A stretch of DNA of 64,000 bases, taken from Nepenthes gracilis (taxonomy: Eukaryota > Streptophyta > Magnoliopsida > Caryophyllales > Nepenthaceae). Below are positions 1 to 62,100 of this stretch, one piece after another. The stretch is taken from assembly GCA_033239525.1 (NCBI GenBank), contig BSYO01000033.1:5509501-5573500 (forward strand), in the 5' to 3' direction. The position numbers and the translations under genes were made by a program. The stretch's first letter is position 1, and each line of letters begins with the position of its first letter. The notes beneath the pieces were generated by a model. The model saw only the letters and a list, made by a program, of their open reading frames with translations. It ran no database searches and was not told the DNA's origin.

Positions 1-3000
1 TAGACAACATGCGTTATAAATCTTAAAAAGTAGCATATTGACTTCAAACTATTCGAAATATGTATAGACTATTCTTCAAAATTTGCTATTCAATTAATCG
101 ATGTGTGAGTTATCGATTATTGATTCTTAAGTTTTTATATATTTTTGATATAATTCTTTAGTTTTATATTTTTAGATAAACTTTAATATATTTCTTAGTC
201 TTCTTATTTTTCTCATACACTTCATGAGTTTTCGTATATTCATATATGTTAGATATTTCACATAAAACTCATGTTTTAGTATATATTTATAGAGAATTGG
301 ATGTTTTGGATTTGTACATGTAATTATGATTTACTACATTTTTATCATTGTTTTACCTATATATATTTATATGTTATATATATACATATTTTGTTGAGTT
401 TTAAGTTTATATTTGTAATGTTTTAATTTTTTTTAGAATAATAGGTATTAAACTTTTATACGATTGGATGGAAAACTATTAAACGATTATAGTTAAAAAT
501 TCTAGTTGTAGTATTTTGAATTTTTTTGAATTTATTTCAAATTTAATGCATTAAATATGATTGATTTTTAGTTTGTATAATTTAAATTTAGGTCGATATG
601 CCAGTTGAAATTATGTATACATTTCAACTATTCCTATAATTGGATTTTTAATTAAATACTTTTCATTTAAGCTAGATGAAAATTGAGGATTTATATTATT
701 GTTATTTTAATCAAATGAAGATCGTTTGATCATTCATATGATTATAGTATTTATATCTGAATATTTTATTTATAATATTAGTATGTAAACGGACTCATAT
801 TTGATGAGTAAGTCTTCATTTTGAGAAAAAAAAAAGAACAAAAAAGAAAATAATAAAAACTACCTTCACTCGCGTTGATCGTGTGAAGGGCAAATTAGAT
901 GTATACAAAACGCCTCCTCCTAAGTCAACATCTTAATCACTTGACCTTGTAATCAAAACGAGAAAATGTAAAAACCTTCAATGGATTTCAAAAGATTTTA
1001 CTCACAAATACGATTCTTTTCCCTAATTTCGCGCATTCGTTGAAACCAATCTCCACTAAAGAGGGTATCAACAAATTCGATGCCCTTCCCATGAGGAAGG
1101 CGCTTAATCGCTCTTTCGCTGATTCTGGTAACAAAAGCGCGGAAGGAAGGTAAATATTGAAATGATTCCAATAGAATGCACCAATCAATCCTTCCTACTT
1201 AAGGAAGGCCGTCCAACATAATGCAGGGATTGCGCTTTCTTGGCCAAGGGCGGTCGTCCTGCCTACCATCTATATAACCACATAGAGTTTTCATTTTGTA
1301 AAAAAAGGAAAAGGAAAGAACAAAAAAAAGAAAAAACAGAAAACTACGACCATACTAACGCTCGCTCTTGAGTATACAATCGCTTACTACAATAATCTCA
1401 CACCAAACCTTCAAATTTCAGAGACTCCACTCACTCCTCGGACTCCGTCTTTCAAATCATCCACGCTTACAGGACTTAACTTTCCGCTTGTTCCCCGTGA
1501 ACATTGAATCAGAAAACTTTGCTCTCGACGAGCAGCAAGAACGTTTCTTACATCTAAAGGTGAACACTCCTTCCTACCTCAATCTTCCTCTCTATCTCAA
1601 CTCCCATTATTCTTGATGGCGGCCAGAAAGATTGGTGGGATAACATCCCGCCAACACCTGATCTCTTATTTGTTATAGTGGTATGTAGGGTCTAGACTCG
1701 GTGAATGGAGGCGGATCCGGATGGATATTGATTTATAAATAAGTTTTAATATTGACTATTGGATATTAATTTATGAATAAGTTTTATCTCTGATATTATT
1801 ACTATTGCCTATTAATATTAAAATTATGACAAAATTATTATTATTAAAAAAGTAAAAATAACTAATACTTAAAAGTAGATTTTATTTTTAAATTTCATAG
1901 AATAAATATTTTAACTAGACCATTGAAAAAGTAGCCCCCTAGGCTTGGCAGCCAATCACTCCCACACATTGCCGACAGCAACCATCAGCTTTCACCCGCT
2001 TTCTGGGATCATGCTTTGTAAAACTGTTATTTTGTAATTTGTTTTTGACTTTTTAAAATAAAATTTATATATAAAATTTATTTAAAAAATTATAAACGTT
2101 TATTTCCAAGACTATGTTTAGCAATACTTTTTAATTAAGTTCTTAAAAAATATTAATTTAATTTTTAATAAAAATATAAAAAATTGACTAAAATTCTCAA
2201 AGATATTATAATTTTATTTACTATTTTAATTTAAAAGTTTTCAAAATGTATTGATGCATCGTAAATTTAAATTTTGAATAGATTCGTATCAAATTGTTCG
2301 TCTGAGTTCGGATCCGTCTATGAAATTTGGATCCTGCACACTACAACTATGAATAGGAGGTTAGGTGACGGTAGGATATCCCACCAAAAATATTCCGATA
2401 CTTAAGTCAGTAAGTAACCTTTAAAATAAGAAGGTGGATGCAATGAGATGCGTTATATAGATACGATGAGTGTTTGTAATGTGGTGGTGCTCTCGTAAGT
2501 AGAGAGAGGGAGAGAGAATGTTAAAATGCTGAAAGCGTGAGAGCTTTTGTTATATAGGGTTTTTGCAATTAAATGATAACGTGCCTTGAAATGAGAACTC
2601 CAGAACCTTTTATAGCCATTGTATTGCGATACCTTTCTTATGCAGAAGGGTTTGATTCCCATACTCTATTGGGATCGCTGTCTTTTCTGGCACGGAGCCC
2701 TTATGGCAGTAACATTCGCCGGATCGATTACTTTTCTTTTGTGTTCTGTAACTGCTATGGTTTTCAATAGACAGGGAAAGGATTACGGCGCATTCTTTCT
2801 AGGATGCGCATTGAATCTGCTGATGACCGTTATAGTAGATATTGCCTTATGTGAAAAGTGTAAAATCAGGGAAGAAGACCGTTGTTGGTCGAGAATGGAT
2901 GTGTGGGCCAAATTGGACTTGGCCCACTTGAAACATGACCCTCAACAGGTCAACTAGTTAGGATTCCGATTAACGTAAGCGTCGATCATTTTAGGATCAA

Positions 3001-3950
3001 GTCGTCCGTCCTGCTTTAGGATTTCTATTGGCTCATTGGCTTTTCGTCTGGTCAATGATTGATGATTTGCGTTGGTCCAAAACAAATGAATCGTTGTGGA
3101 TTTGGGTAATTCTTTTCTTCTTAGAGCCCGGTTCATTTCTGAGTGTACTCATTATGTATAATTTTCTCAATTAGCAAAAGCTCAATAATATTTATCTGAT
3201 CAGAAACAACAAAAGAAAAAAAAAAAAGCTCCAATCATTGGAAAAAAACAAAGAAGCCTTGTGATATCTCAAAAGGTACTGTTAAAAGTTTTTTCATTTA
3301 AATGATTTTTCAATTTACCTAAGGTCAAAATTATTTTTTATAAAATAAATGGTAAATATTAAAAAAATTATTTTTATCTATTTTTTAATTTTCATACTAA
3401 TTTTATAAAAAAATAGTTTTAATCGTTAGATAAATAAGGAATCCCTTAAATAAAACTATCTCAAAATGAATGGACCACCAAGCTTGACTTAATGAACCCC
3501 AAGACAAAATAAAAGGTGCTACTGCCATTACTTCCATAAAGACCAAGCTCAAAACCACGTCACTTTTCAATTATTTATAATAATATATTATCTTCTTTAT
3601 TTATTTTAATGGGCATATGTAAAGGTATATAAATAAAAAATATTATATTTTCTAATAATGTTATAATAATAACAAAGACTATGCGGTAAGTCTTTCTCTT
3701 ATACCACGAATCTTTGATAAATGCCAAAAATATTATTACAGTGTACTCGACAACGTGGGCTGCTAATCTTTTGTCATACTTGGTGTTTTCCATTCTAAAT
3801 CTCGAATCAAAATCAACAATTCCGCAATGATTTAATTGCAACGTAAGCTGTGACGCTCGAAAATTCTTATTTTTTGGGTATTTTGTAATCCACCGTTCTT
3901 CCCCAAGCTTGGGTGACATAGAATGAAGCTTATAAACTGTACTTCATTAC
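1..3950. other. upstream AT-rich intergenic DNA
   Basis: Long AT-rich stretch with many short homopolymer runs and no gene I can name. A TATATA motif at 1271-1276 is followed by an A-rich leader and a 60-80 codon open stretch up to about 1612, but that frame has no ATG and matches nothing I know. A separate, less AT-rich island lies at 2560-3140 and is listed on its own. Otherwise I see nothing of note. Confidence 0.6.
2560..3140. other. unidentified less AT-rich island with two tail-to-tail open frames
   Basis: The base composition is visibly less AT-rich than the flanks. On the plus strand 2619-2957 is open for 112 codons with a hydrophobic middle (two possible membrane segments around residues 22-50 and 60-78) and a charged, Cys-containing C-terminus. 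On the minus strand 3136-2954 is open for 60 codons and Arg/Lys-rich. I recognise neither. It could be a decayed gene, an organelle-derived insertion or chance. Confidence 0.25.
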
Positions 3951-3968
3951 CCCCCACCCCCAATTATT

Positions 3969-3974
3969 TATAAA
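3969..3974 (+). promoter_or_regulatory. candidate TATA box of the ABCC gene
   Basis: TATAAA inside an A-rich context, after a C-rich patch at about 3950-3961 and before a pyrimidine-rich stretch (about 3980-4010) suited to a plant transcription start. The start codon lies about 790 bases downstream, so a long leader, perhaps with an intron, is implied. No other TATA-like motif nearby is as well placed. Inference from position only. Confidence 0.4.
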
Positions 3975-3994
3975 AAAAGGTAACTTGCCTCCTT

Positions 3995-4760
3995 TTCTGC
4001 AGCTCTTCGATGTCTGAATTTGAGCTATGCTATCATATTTTTCTATCATTTCGTTGAATATTTACTTCTTGAAGTATGCCGTTGAAGTTCCATTTTCATT
4101 TTGTTTTATTCTCTAAGATATACTAGTACATGTAGCTATTCTTTAAAGTTTCCATCGTGTATCTGCAGATTATCAATGAGCAGAAGCGAGTCTCATTTGG
4201 GTTTATGATTGTGTTTGTTAATTATTTCATCGATGTTGATTATAGAGCTATTATGTTCGCCTAGAGGACAAGTAACTTTTTAGCTGTGTTGTGATTGTCA
4301 TTACTTTTTGCTTGCAAAACTGAGAATTTCCCGATTTGTGTGTTCGTGAGTGTATTTGTGCAAACGGTTTGGTCAACGAGAAAAATAAGGGGTATATGCT
4401 GATGGTTATTATCACTATCCAAGAATAGAATTTCCCATGCATGGCAAATGTCTTAGTTATTTTCACAATCCAAGAATAGATTTTGCCGTGGAATCAAATA
4501 TGGAACAATCCTTCTTTTTTTTTTTTTTTGTGGGTTTGGTGGGAACATCTAGTTACTTATAATGTATATTTGCTTTGTGAATTGCAAGATATTTCTCTTC
4601 TCTTGCTTGGATGGTTCCTATGTTATAGGAAGGTTACTGAGATCAAATTGGGTTTGATCTTGATGCAGGAGTTGCAGTTTTATTCGTAAAAAAAAAAAAA
4701 GAGGATATCACTTGGAAGACATAAAAGTGAGCAGTATTTTGCAAAAAAAGGGGATTATAA
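3995..4760 (+). other. 5' leader region of the ABCC gene, probably with an intron
   Basis: This 0.77-kb stretch contains many upstream ATGs, so an unspliced leader is unlikely to serve as the mRNA. Two 3'-splice-like sites precede the start: one ends in TATAG near 4629 and one in TGCAG near 4670, just before a purine-rich A-run (4689-4701). I cannot fix the donor. An in-frame TAA sits directly before the ATG at 4761, so coding cannot extend upstream. Confidence 0.4.
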
Positions 4761-54407
<49,647 letters not shown>

Positions 54408-54500
54408 GATAATCTGCAAGATATCATACTATGAACACTAATTTAATCATTAGATGAATTCTATCGGATGAACCTTCATAGACATTGTTAGTTCGGCCTG

Positions 54501-54506
54501 AATAAA
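54501..54506 (+). terminator. candidate polyadenylation signal of the ABCC gene
   Basis: AATAAA 94 bases after the stop codon, followed by a U/G-rich stretch. Plant signals are loose, so the true cleavage site may differ. Confidence 0.45.
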
Positions 54507-54509
54507 ATG

Positions 54510-55169
54510 TGGTGTTGCTAACAGCTGGGATAGTGATGGCTATCATCAACAGAGGCAAATAGTAATCTCTGCCTGTATCTCTATGTCCTATTGTTGCATA
54601 TTTTCTTATTGGATTTTCTCATAGATTAATGATATATCTTCACTTCATCTGAGGTTGTAAATGTGTTTAGCTGAGCTTGGACATACTTAAGATGGGCTCA
54701 ACTCTTTTTATGTTTGATTATAGCTCAATGGAGCCATATTTTTTCGGCTAAAGATTGACTCGTCCTTTTTGAGATTGGATTGACTTGACTTGGCCTTTTT
54801 TATTTTTGTTGCTTGATTTATTTTTATATATTTTTTTGTTTCGCTCATAAACGAGCCAAAATCAATCCAGGAGACAAATATATTAACAAGTAAGGTAACT
54901 ATTAATTAAAATTTAAGGGAGCCTATTGTAGACCCTTAAACAAGTTTATTTACAATATTAATAGAGTATTTATAAGTCTAAATGAATTAAGTTTAATTAT
55001 GCTCAAACTTAGTCCTTTTATTTAGCAAGGTTTGTTGATAAAATCAAACAAAGCTCCGATGAGTTTATTGAATCTGAGTTTTCATGCTGTTCACAAACGG
55101 TTTAGATCATTTGCAATTCTTTTATTCAACCCAAAGATGAGATCTCCTTCCCATGCATATGTGGCACAG
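54510..55169. other. spacer between the ABCC gene and the LTR element
   Basis: AT-rich DNA with TTTTT runs. Nothing recognised. Confidence 0.5.
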
Positions 55170-55584
55170 TGTTACGAGTCTTTAGTTTTTTCCTTTTTTG
55201 ATTTTCTCCTTGATTTGGTTTTTATTCATTCCATTAGTTGTTAAGCTGTCCTTACCCTTTTTGGCTACCTCCCAACTGGTTCAGTTACTTTTAGTGTTCA
55301 ATTTGTTATAAATGTAATGGTGCAGGAGTGAAAGGAATTAAGAAGTTATTGCCTCACTCTTACATCTTTTCTTTCCCTCGTGTTCTCTCTAATTTCCCTT
55401 TGCTTAATCTCTCTCTCTCCCTCTCTTCTTCTCTACCCTTCTCAAACTCGTCTCTTCCTTTCTCTCTCTCTCACGCTCTCTTCTCTCTGTTTTCCCTCGT
55501 CTTCTCTGCCAGAACTCCCCTCTCCTTTTCCACCCTTACCATCTCGCCGTCGATTATCACGATACGGTCATGGAGCACATATCA
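55170..55584 (+). repeat. 5' LTR of the downstream retroelement
   Basis: About 415 bases from TGTTACGAG to CACATATCA, with a TC-rich tract at about 55,400-55,520. A bounded TG...CA unit is inferred from the partial second copy at 58359 and the primer-site-like word just after. Confidence 0.6.
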
Positions 55585-55863
55585 AATGGTGCTTTCATTG
55601 AGACAAAAACAGAGGAGATCGAAGAACGAGCAATCGAAGCACTCGAAGCGGTCATCGTCGAGCTTCCTAATGCTATGAAAGACCTTCGACGGGCTACCGA
55701 TAGATTTGGTGCCACCATGTCCACCGTGGTTACCACTATAGTGCAAATCCAGTCGTCAGTGGTGGAATTCAGTCAATCGCTCCACAGAATTGAGCACAAC
55801 CCTAGCGCAAACATTGGTTCTTTTGGTGGATGGAGAGCCGATTCTTTTTGGATGGTTGCCAGC

Positions 55864-56388
55864 CTAGCCTAGCGGTTCGAGGTGGATGGAGAGCCAGGTT
55901 GTAGATTTGGATGGTTTTATTCTTGAGTTGGATGGTGAGCCTATTGTTTGGATAATTATTTTATTGTCTTTGGATGGAAAAGTCAAGTTCTTGAGTTGGA
56001 TGGTTTTTTGATTTTGGTTAGTTGATGGAGGAGAAAGCATAGGCAATCCCTTTTTTGCAATTCCTTCCACCCGAGAACAAATTCTGCCATCTTGCCCAAA
56101 CCGCATCACCTGACTACCCTTGCCAACTATAAATTCCTCTTTGTATTCAACTTCATCACCGATTACGGCTTCCACTTTAAAAATTTTACCCCAACCTTCT
56201 GAAAATTTCCGCACCAATGATCCTGAAGGATCACATTTCCACTGTTTGCCGTACTTCAAGCATTTACACCCTCTAGAGGTACCACTGTACTCTACTTCTT
56301 TCTCCATTTTACCTCCATAATTTCTTGCTGAAATGACAATTTGGGCTGTGCTCCTATTATGGAAGCCTCTACCGTTACCGAAAACCAC
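55864..56388 (-). other. 174-codon antisense open frame inside the retroelement
   Basis: Open for 174 codons on the strand opposite to the element, starting at a GTG; the frame stays open about 18 codons further upstream. The product is mixed in composition, with Gly, Lys, Cys and Trp-containing stretches (CKCLKYGKQWKCDPSGSLVR, EEFIVGKGSQVMRFGQDGR), unlike low-complexity chance frames. I recognise no family. It may be a captured host exon, an extra element gene, or chance. Confidence 0.3.
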
Positions 56389-58358
56389 CGGTGTGGAAAA
56401 ATTAGGCGAGGAAACACTGGATGTGAGTCGAACCTATTCGCCACACTACCCACTTACCCAGTCATCCACTAACTCCACCTTAGCTTTGCTCAGCAAGCTC
56501 TCTCTTCCAAGCCTGCTATACCATATCTCATGCTTGATAATCGATACAGACGGCTCTGCCCAGATGATAGCACAACTTGCCTCTATTATGGCTCCATCTG
56601 CATTTCACTTTATCATATTTTGGCTTCCAGGCCAGAAATTGATTCCTCCTTTACGAGACAAAATTGGGTGGTGTGTTTCTATCATTTCTTTATCGATAAG
56701 ACCAAGTTAGTTTTAGAATGCTTTGTGCGGACGGGAGAGAAATTCTGTTTGGCGACTCGATAAGTGGTGTAGTTCCCTAAAATGCTTTATTAAACTTAAT
56801 TACAAAATAATCGGTTCAGCCGCAATGTGGAGTTGGCCTCCGTGGATCGATTGAGTCGTATAATAAAGCGGAGGTTGAGTATTTGTGACCTGTGAAAAGT
56901 ATCTTTGGACTCTTGGGGACAAACATGTTTGTGTGGGAAGAAAAGACAATGGTATGATCAATTTGCCTTTATTATTTTTATTCTTTTTTGTACCTAGCGA
57001 TCTCTACCTGAGTCTCAAACTCGTGCTCTTACTTCGTTGCAAGAACTGGACAACTCATTTTTGTTTTTGGATCCAAACGCTGGAACAACTTTTGAATGTA
57101 AGAGTGCTCGAACAAAGTCCTATTAGCCGGCAATTTCACCTCGATGTCTGGAAAATTGGACAGGCAAAATTACTAGCCACTCTTGTAGCGGCCTTGTCTA
57201 TCAACTCTCAGCTTTATAATGAAGCTTTTCCAAAAGGGGCATGCCTGGAGACAGCAAAACTATGTGATGACAATTGAGGCCTTCCATGGACGATACAACC
57301 ACCTGGTTGACTTGCAAATTACATTTGAATTTACGTTTGAATTGCTGATTTGGCGTTCATATATCTTTCTCATATATTTTCTGTTAGTTTCACACACATG
57401 TGCATAGTTGAGATTGCACTTGCTTATCGAGAACCGAGATCTTTGTTTGTTCTTGCATCATACCCTCATCACAACTGCAAACATTCCCAGTTGCAGAAGC
57501 AACTCCTCTTGTTTTAATGTGACATAGTAGTCGTTTGGCAGCTCCTCTAACAATGAGACTACTTTCTAGCACCAATTTAGCAGTTACAAGGGTCCATATG
57601 GATGTGCAGACCATGGAGGTGGACAAGGTTGCTTGTAGGGAATCAATGGTGACAGGAAAAGTCGTGCTTGGGTTAGTTGCCACCAGCAATCGGGTGAACT
57701 TAGAGCTCGAAGGCAAAGTTGTGTTTGAGGATGTAGACATTGATGAAGCTGTTGAGTTCGCTTCCGCCGCTTTATGTTTCATTGGATTTTGTGCTACATA
57801 TATGAAGCTTCATCCTGCACTGTTGCATTATGAGTATGAGTTTTTGGTTTTATTGAAGTTTTACTTCATCAAGTCGACTCACTCATTAGCAGTGCAATGT
57901 GTATCAATTAGTGCTTGCTGGTGCCACTAGATTTTTGCTCATTGCATTGCTTGCTGGTGCTGGTGTGGGAATAAACACATGCACTCTCCAAAGTTGAGTC
58001 GGTGAGGAATTGCACAACGTGGAGGTCCAGTGCTCAAGGAATGTTGCTATTTCCTTAGAGGGTTGTGTCAATAGGCTCGGGAGTTGGAATAAATATGTCG
58101 AGATGCTCATTAATTCAGCAAGTTCCAGAGGTTTGTATCATGGCCTGCACCTCTGTCATTTGATGTCGATCTTTGGTGCATTGTCTTGGGCAGTAATTGC
58201 ATCCATTCTGCTTTGCAATTCCATTTTAGGGTTAGTGTATGATACCAAGGATTGGACTGACAGAAAATTAGAAGCCACTTGGGAGGTCGATGCTGAATCT
58301 AGTCTGAATCCCCTCTCGTTCAACCATGAGGACAATGTTATTTTAATGGAGCAGACAA

Positions 58359-58440
58359 TGTTACGAGCCTTTAGTTTTTTCCTTTTCTCATTTTCTCATT
58401 GGTTTGGTTTTTATCCACTTCGTTAGTTTTTTTGGTGAGC
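58359..58440 (+). repeat. truncated 3' LTR of the downstream retroelement
   Basis: About 80 bases matching the start of the LTR at 55170, including TTGGTTTGGTTTTTAT-like words; similarity stops near GTTAGTTTTTTTGG. The rest of this LTR is missing, which rules out autonomous movement. Confidence 0.7.
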
Positions 58441-59114
58441 TTACTATGGAAGTTTGAAATTAAACCAAGGCCCTGCCTTGAATATCATTTTTTTTCCGGG
58501 ATATACCGTCATTTCCCTTGAGATGGACGAGCAATTTCAAAAAGTGTTCGGATTTGGTCACTACCGCTACACAAAGCGCTAACTGCTGTCGGACTTGAGA
58601 AAAATTCATATGCTCAGTAATGTTTCAGGAGGCCATATGGGGATTGTCTGAGACTATCCCTAAGCTAATAAGTTCTAACAGTGTTAAAATTCTAACTCTT
58701 CTTCCAAAGTAGCATCTCACTGATGGATTAAAAATAGCAATAAAGTCATTTAATTATAATCATAATGTTAAGGTTTTAAACTCAATAACATTCAACAATA
58801 GCATCACATATTATTGGAGAATGCTTGGCTGACAGAACACAAAGGCATGCCGGTTTACAAGCGTGCAATTTTACTATAGAAAGCATCGCACATATGACAA
58901 CATTTCATAAACATTCATTGCTTTCCCTTGCACAAAACAGAAAAGCCCGTCAACATCCTTTCAATCAACAAGGGGGGTTCATGCAAAGCTAGGTACAGAG
59001 TAGAAAGGCAGTGAAATAAATAAAATCAAAGCAGAAACAAAATTGTGACGTGCGATTTCCTAAATTGATCAAAATTGAAGCTCATTGATCCATGGAAATA
59101 AATAAGATGCAAAG
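58441..59114. other. spacer and 3' untranslated region of the RRP9-type gene
   Basis: No open frame of note. The minus-strand gene downstream of its stop (59115) must be polyadenylated somewhere here, but I see no clear AATAAA on the minus strand. Transcripts of the two host genes converge across the LTR element. Confidence 0.45.
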
Positions 59115-59192
59115 TTACACTAGCTTGAAGGACTGCAAATAAACACCGTTTCGGGCTATTGGAATCCGACCCCACCTTCCGAGGCGTGGTTC
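59115..59192 (-). CDS. RRP9: RRP9 last exon
   Basis: Minus-strand exon of 78 bases after GTGCAG, encoding [20 protein letters not shown] and a short SFKLV tail, then TAA. The GRWGRI-ARN motif closes the last WD40 blade in this family. Confidence 0.92.
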   Translation of the reverse strand, partial: EPRLGRWGRIPIARNGVYLQSFKLV

Positions 59193-62100
59193 CTGCACAC
59201 ACGAATATTTCAGATCGTCAAAATCAAAAAGAAAAAAATACAGGGTTGCCTGCCATTGCAGCACGTTTGATGGCGTCGACAATCAATTTTTCAGATATCT
59301 CGCAAATTTCCAAAAAATCCCCCCCCCAAAAAAAAACCGTGATAATAGAGTTATTGAGAAAAGTAACACGGCTCTACTTAAGAAACTAGCTGTTTTTAGT
59401 TTGAAATTCGTTTGAAAACAGGAAATTTACAAAATCGTTGTATTTTGTTTAAGTTCTGTTCAATGACAGCTAATGTTCTTGTTGTGAACAGCAACTATGG
59501 AACCTTCAAAACAGATGCAAAAACTAAGGACTAGAAGAACATGATGACAATAGCAGAGACAACACTTCACCTGCCCAATTCCAGCAATCAGAAACTGTCC
59601 TGATTTCGCAAAAGCCAAAGAGTTCGCAAACCCAGTCTGTTTCATATAAGAAATTTAGACAACAAATTAAAATGCAGCAACGCGAACTATTTGATAACCA
59701 ACTAAAGATCATTACATACCTTACAAACCTAAAAAAATGAAAGAACATGGAGTTCAACAAAATTAATGAAGCAGACATGCGATTAGTGATTGGGAGGCAA
59801 TAGAGAGTACCCTACTTGGCTAAAGAAGCAACTCCCATCGTAGAAGTTGATGTTGGGCTAAATAGGGATTTTTATCACAAATAACTCTTTCTTTTCTGTC
59901 TTTATTCCTCTTTCCCCTTTCTTGTGTGCTTGTGTGTGGATAGCTAAGATAGGCAAGGAGAAGCTGCTGAAGATTCAACCAAGGAATTCGCCTGGACTTG
60001 GGTTGACCACCACAATGCTACCCTTGACTTTGGCTCCTCAAAAATCTAAAAATAAGCTTCTAAAGACTTGAAACTACAAATTCACTAAGTTTCTATTTCC
60101 TATTCTACAAGACTTCTCGAAAACATAGTCTCATATACTGCTAAACAAGTTGTTGGATATCGTCTAAAATAATACCTATCCAATCCGCTGATGTATGGGG
60201 CTCACGAGCAATAAACCCATGAAAAGGTATGAATTGGCTGAATTGTTGAGCCCAGATTAGTAAGATATCTAACCTAACAACTGAGTTATTGAGCAGTTGA
60301 ATGACTGAACCGCAAAGAATATAAAAAATTAAAATTTTGAATGGCCACACGATCAGCTAAATCAAATAGATAAACATTTTGAATGGTTAAATGAACCAAA
60401 AGGGGTCATCATAAGTAGTCACCTAAATCAAACAAACAGTAAATATACTTAACAGGCATAAATTAAATTCAGAGTATGTTAAATTGCTAAACCATTTGGC
60501 TCCTAGGAATAACAATGGCTCAAACGATGAACAATCATCCATCTTCAAGGAATTATCACTGATTGGTAATAAGGCTATAAATACGTATACTTCCTCTAAA
60601 AACAGGAGAGAAAAAAAAAGAGCAATCCGAAGAACATGAACAAAGCTCTAGCCCTCTTGTAACTTAAAAACTCCATAAATTTTGGAGCCGAATCCTCCAC
60701 ATTCCACTCTCTGTGGAGCCAAGACTTCCACTTTTTCCACTCTCACACATCCTCATTTCATTTTTAATTTTTCTGATTTCTTGGAAAAGTTATTGACTTG
60801 AGTATCGGAAAATATACCAAAAAAAAGTCTCATATCCTTTATTCTTTTGTTGACATTGTGGTGTATAGGATCCGGATAAGAGGTTTGAAAGTACAACCTG
60901 ACTCAATTTAGATTATTATTTATATTCAAGGAATGCATCACAAGTATATTTGTGTGTCAATGGAGATTAAAACTGGCTTTCAGAGATGGGTGGGGGGGGA
61001 GAGGGGAGAGCTAGATTGTGCAGGGGTGATACGCTATTGTTTTTCCCCAACTAAACTTTTCCTAGCAAGTACCTTAGCCAATATATTCTCTAACACATTT
61101 GAACAAGGCTTTATCTTCCCATTCCCTTTGGAATGTAATTAAGTTAAACATAGCTAAAAGTACTACCTAAATAGCCACAACTTGTTCATAAATCAACATT
61201 CAGACAACAAGATTGTTTAGAGCCTTTGTTTCAAGCATTCCTTGACAGGCTATGCATATTTTTCCTGAAATTTAGTATACATCAAATTTTAGGAAACATT
61301 TCTTGTCAGCAATTTCAAGGGGAAAAGAGGTCTGCCAAAAGGGGGTCCACACCTCTTTGTTTCAGATATTTGGAATATCATCCTAAGCACAAGTGCTTAA
61401 GCCAATCCATGTTTTTTTGTGGTAGTGATTTCATCTTTTGTTAAGTTGACAGGGCTTCCTTGGAAAGAATTTAACTTGATTCTGTCAAAAGCCAAACCCT
61501 TTTATGTAAACCAACAGAACAGCATTTCTGTTGTGCTGTTAATCCAGAAAAAAAGCGCTCCTGAGAATTTTGCAGTCCAAAGAAGGGGCTGTTCCTGTGA
61601 TGTATTGCTCCTAAGTTTACTAGCAATGAAATGTCATACTCTTGTCAGTAAGGCCACGGGTAGATTTAACTCTTGGACAAAACGGTTCTTTGTCATGGTG
61701 GGAGGTTGAAGTCCATAGAGTCAATACTTCTTAATATGAATGTCTTGGATTTGTTTGTACTCAGAAAATTGCTCGAAGACAAAGAAGTTTTCTGCAAAGA
61801 TTTCCACTGGTCAGGGCATACAACATATAAATTAAATCATTGGCTCACAAAATTATCTATTGAGCCATGAAAAAGAACCAGGGATGCATAGTGCTCCAGT
61901 TTCAGAGTGCAGGTATGCTTGTTTAATGAGAGAAGGGGTGTCGAACTTTGGGTGCTCATACCCTTTCTATGTGAAATAGAGCTACAGTAAGCTATTTTGG
62001 AAAGTTGCAAAAGACTAAGAAATCTGAGTAAAATGGAGTATGAAATACATATCAAGCATTAAAAAATCACGAAAATAAACAATCTTGTTGACTACCCTTA

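Larger units (their letters stand above)
55170..58440 (+). mobile_element. LTR retroelement with gag-like start and unidentified interior
   Basis: The word TGTTACGAG-CTTTAGTTTTTTCC opens a repeat at 55170 and again at 58359; the two copies can be aligned for about 75 bases before the second is cut off near 58,440. The first LTR probably ends CACATATCA at 55584, followed by TGGTGCTTTCATTGAG, a word I associate with primer-site regions of some plant gypsy elements. A frame from 55570 gives a gag-like N-terminal helix (ALEAVIVELPNAMKDL). Just before the second LTR the frame reads EDNVILMEQ, like the ED-V--EGG end of plant gypsy polyproteins. No protease, reverse transcriptase or integrase is visible, so it is non-autonomous or has acquired foreign sequence. 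Confidence 0.7.

Noticed and set aside
1368..1616. 82-codon plus frame after a TATATA motif
   Set aside because: No ATG in the frame, no known family, and only weak promoter context.
55328..55678. 116-codon plus frame rich in Ser, Leu and Phe
   Set aside because: It reads through the TC-rich tract of the LTR and is low complexity.
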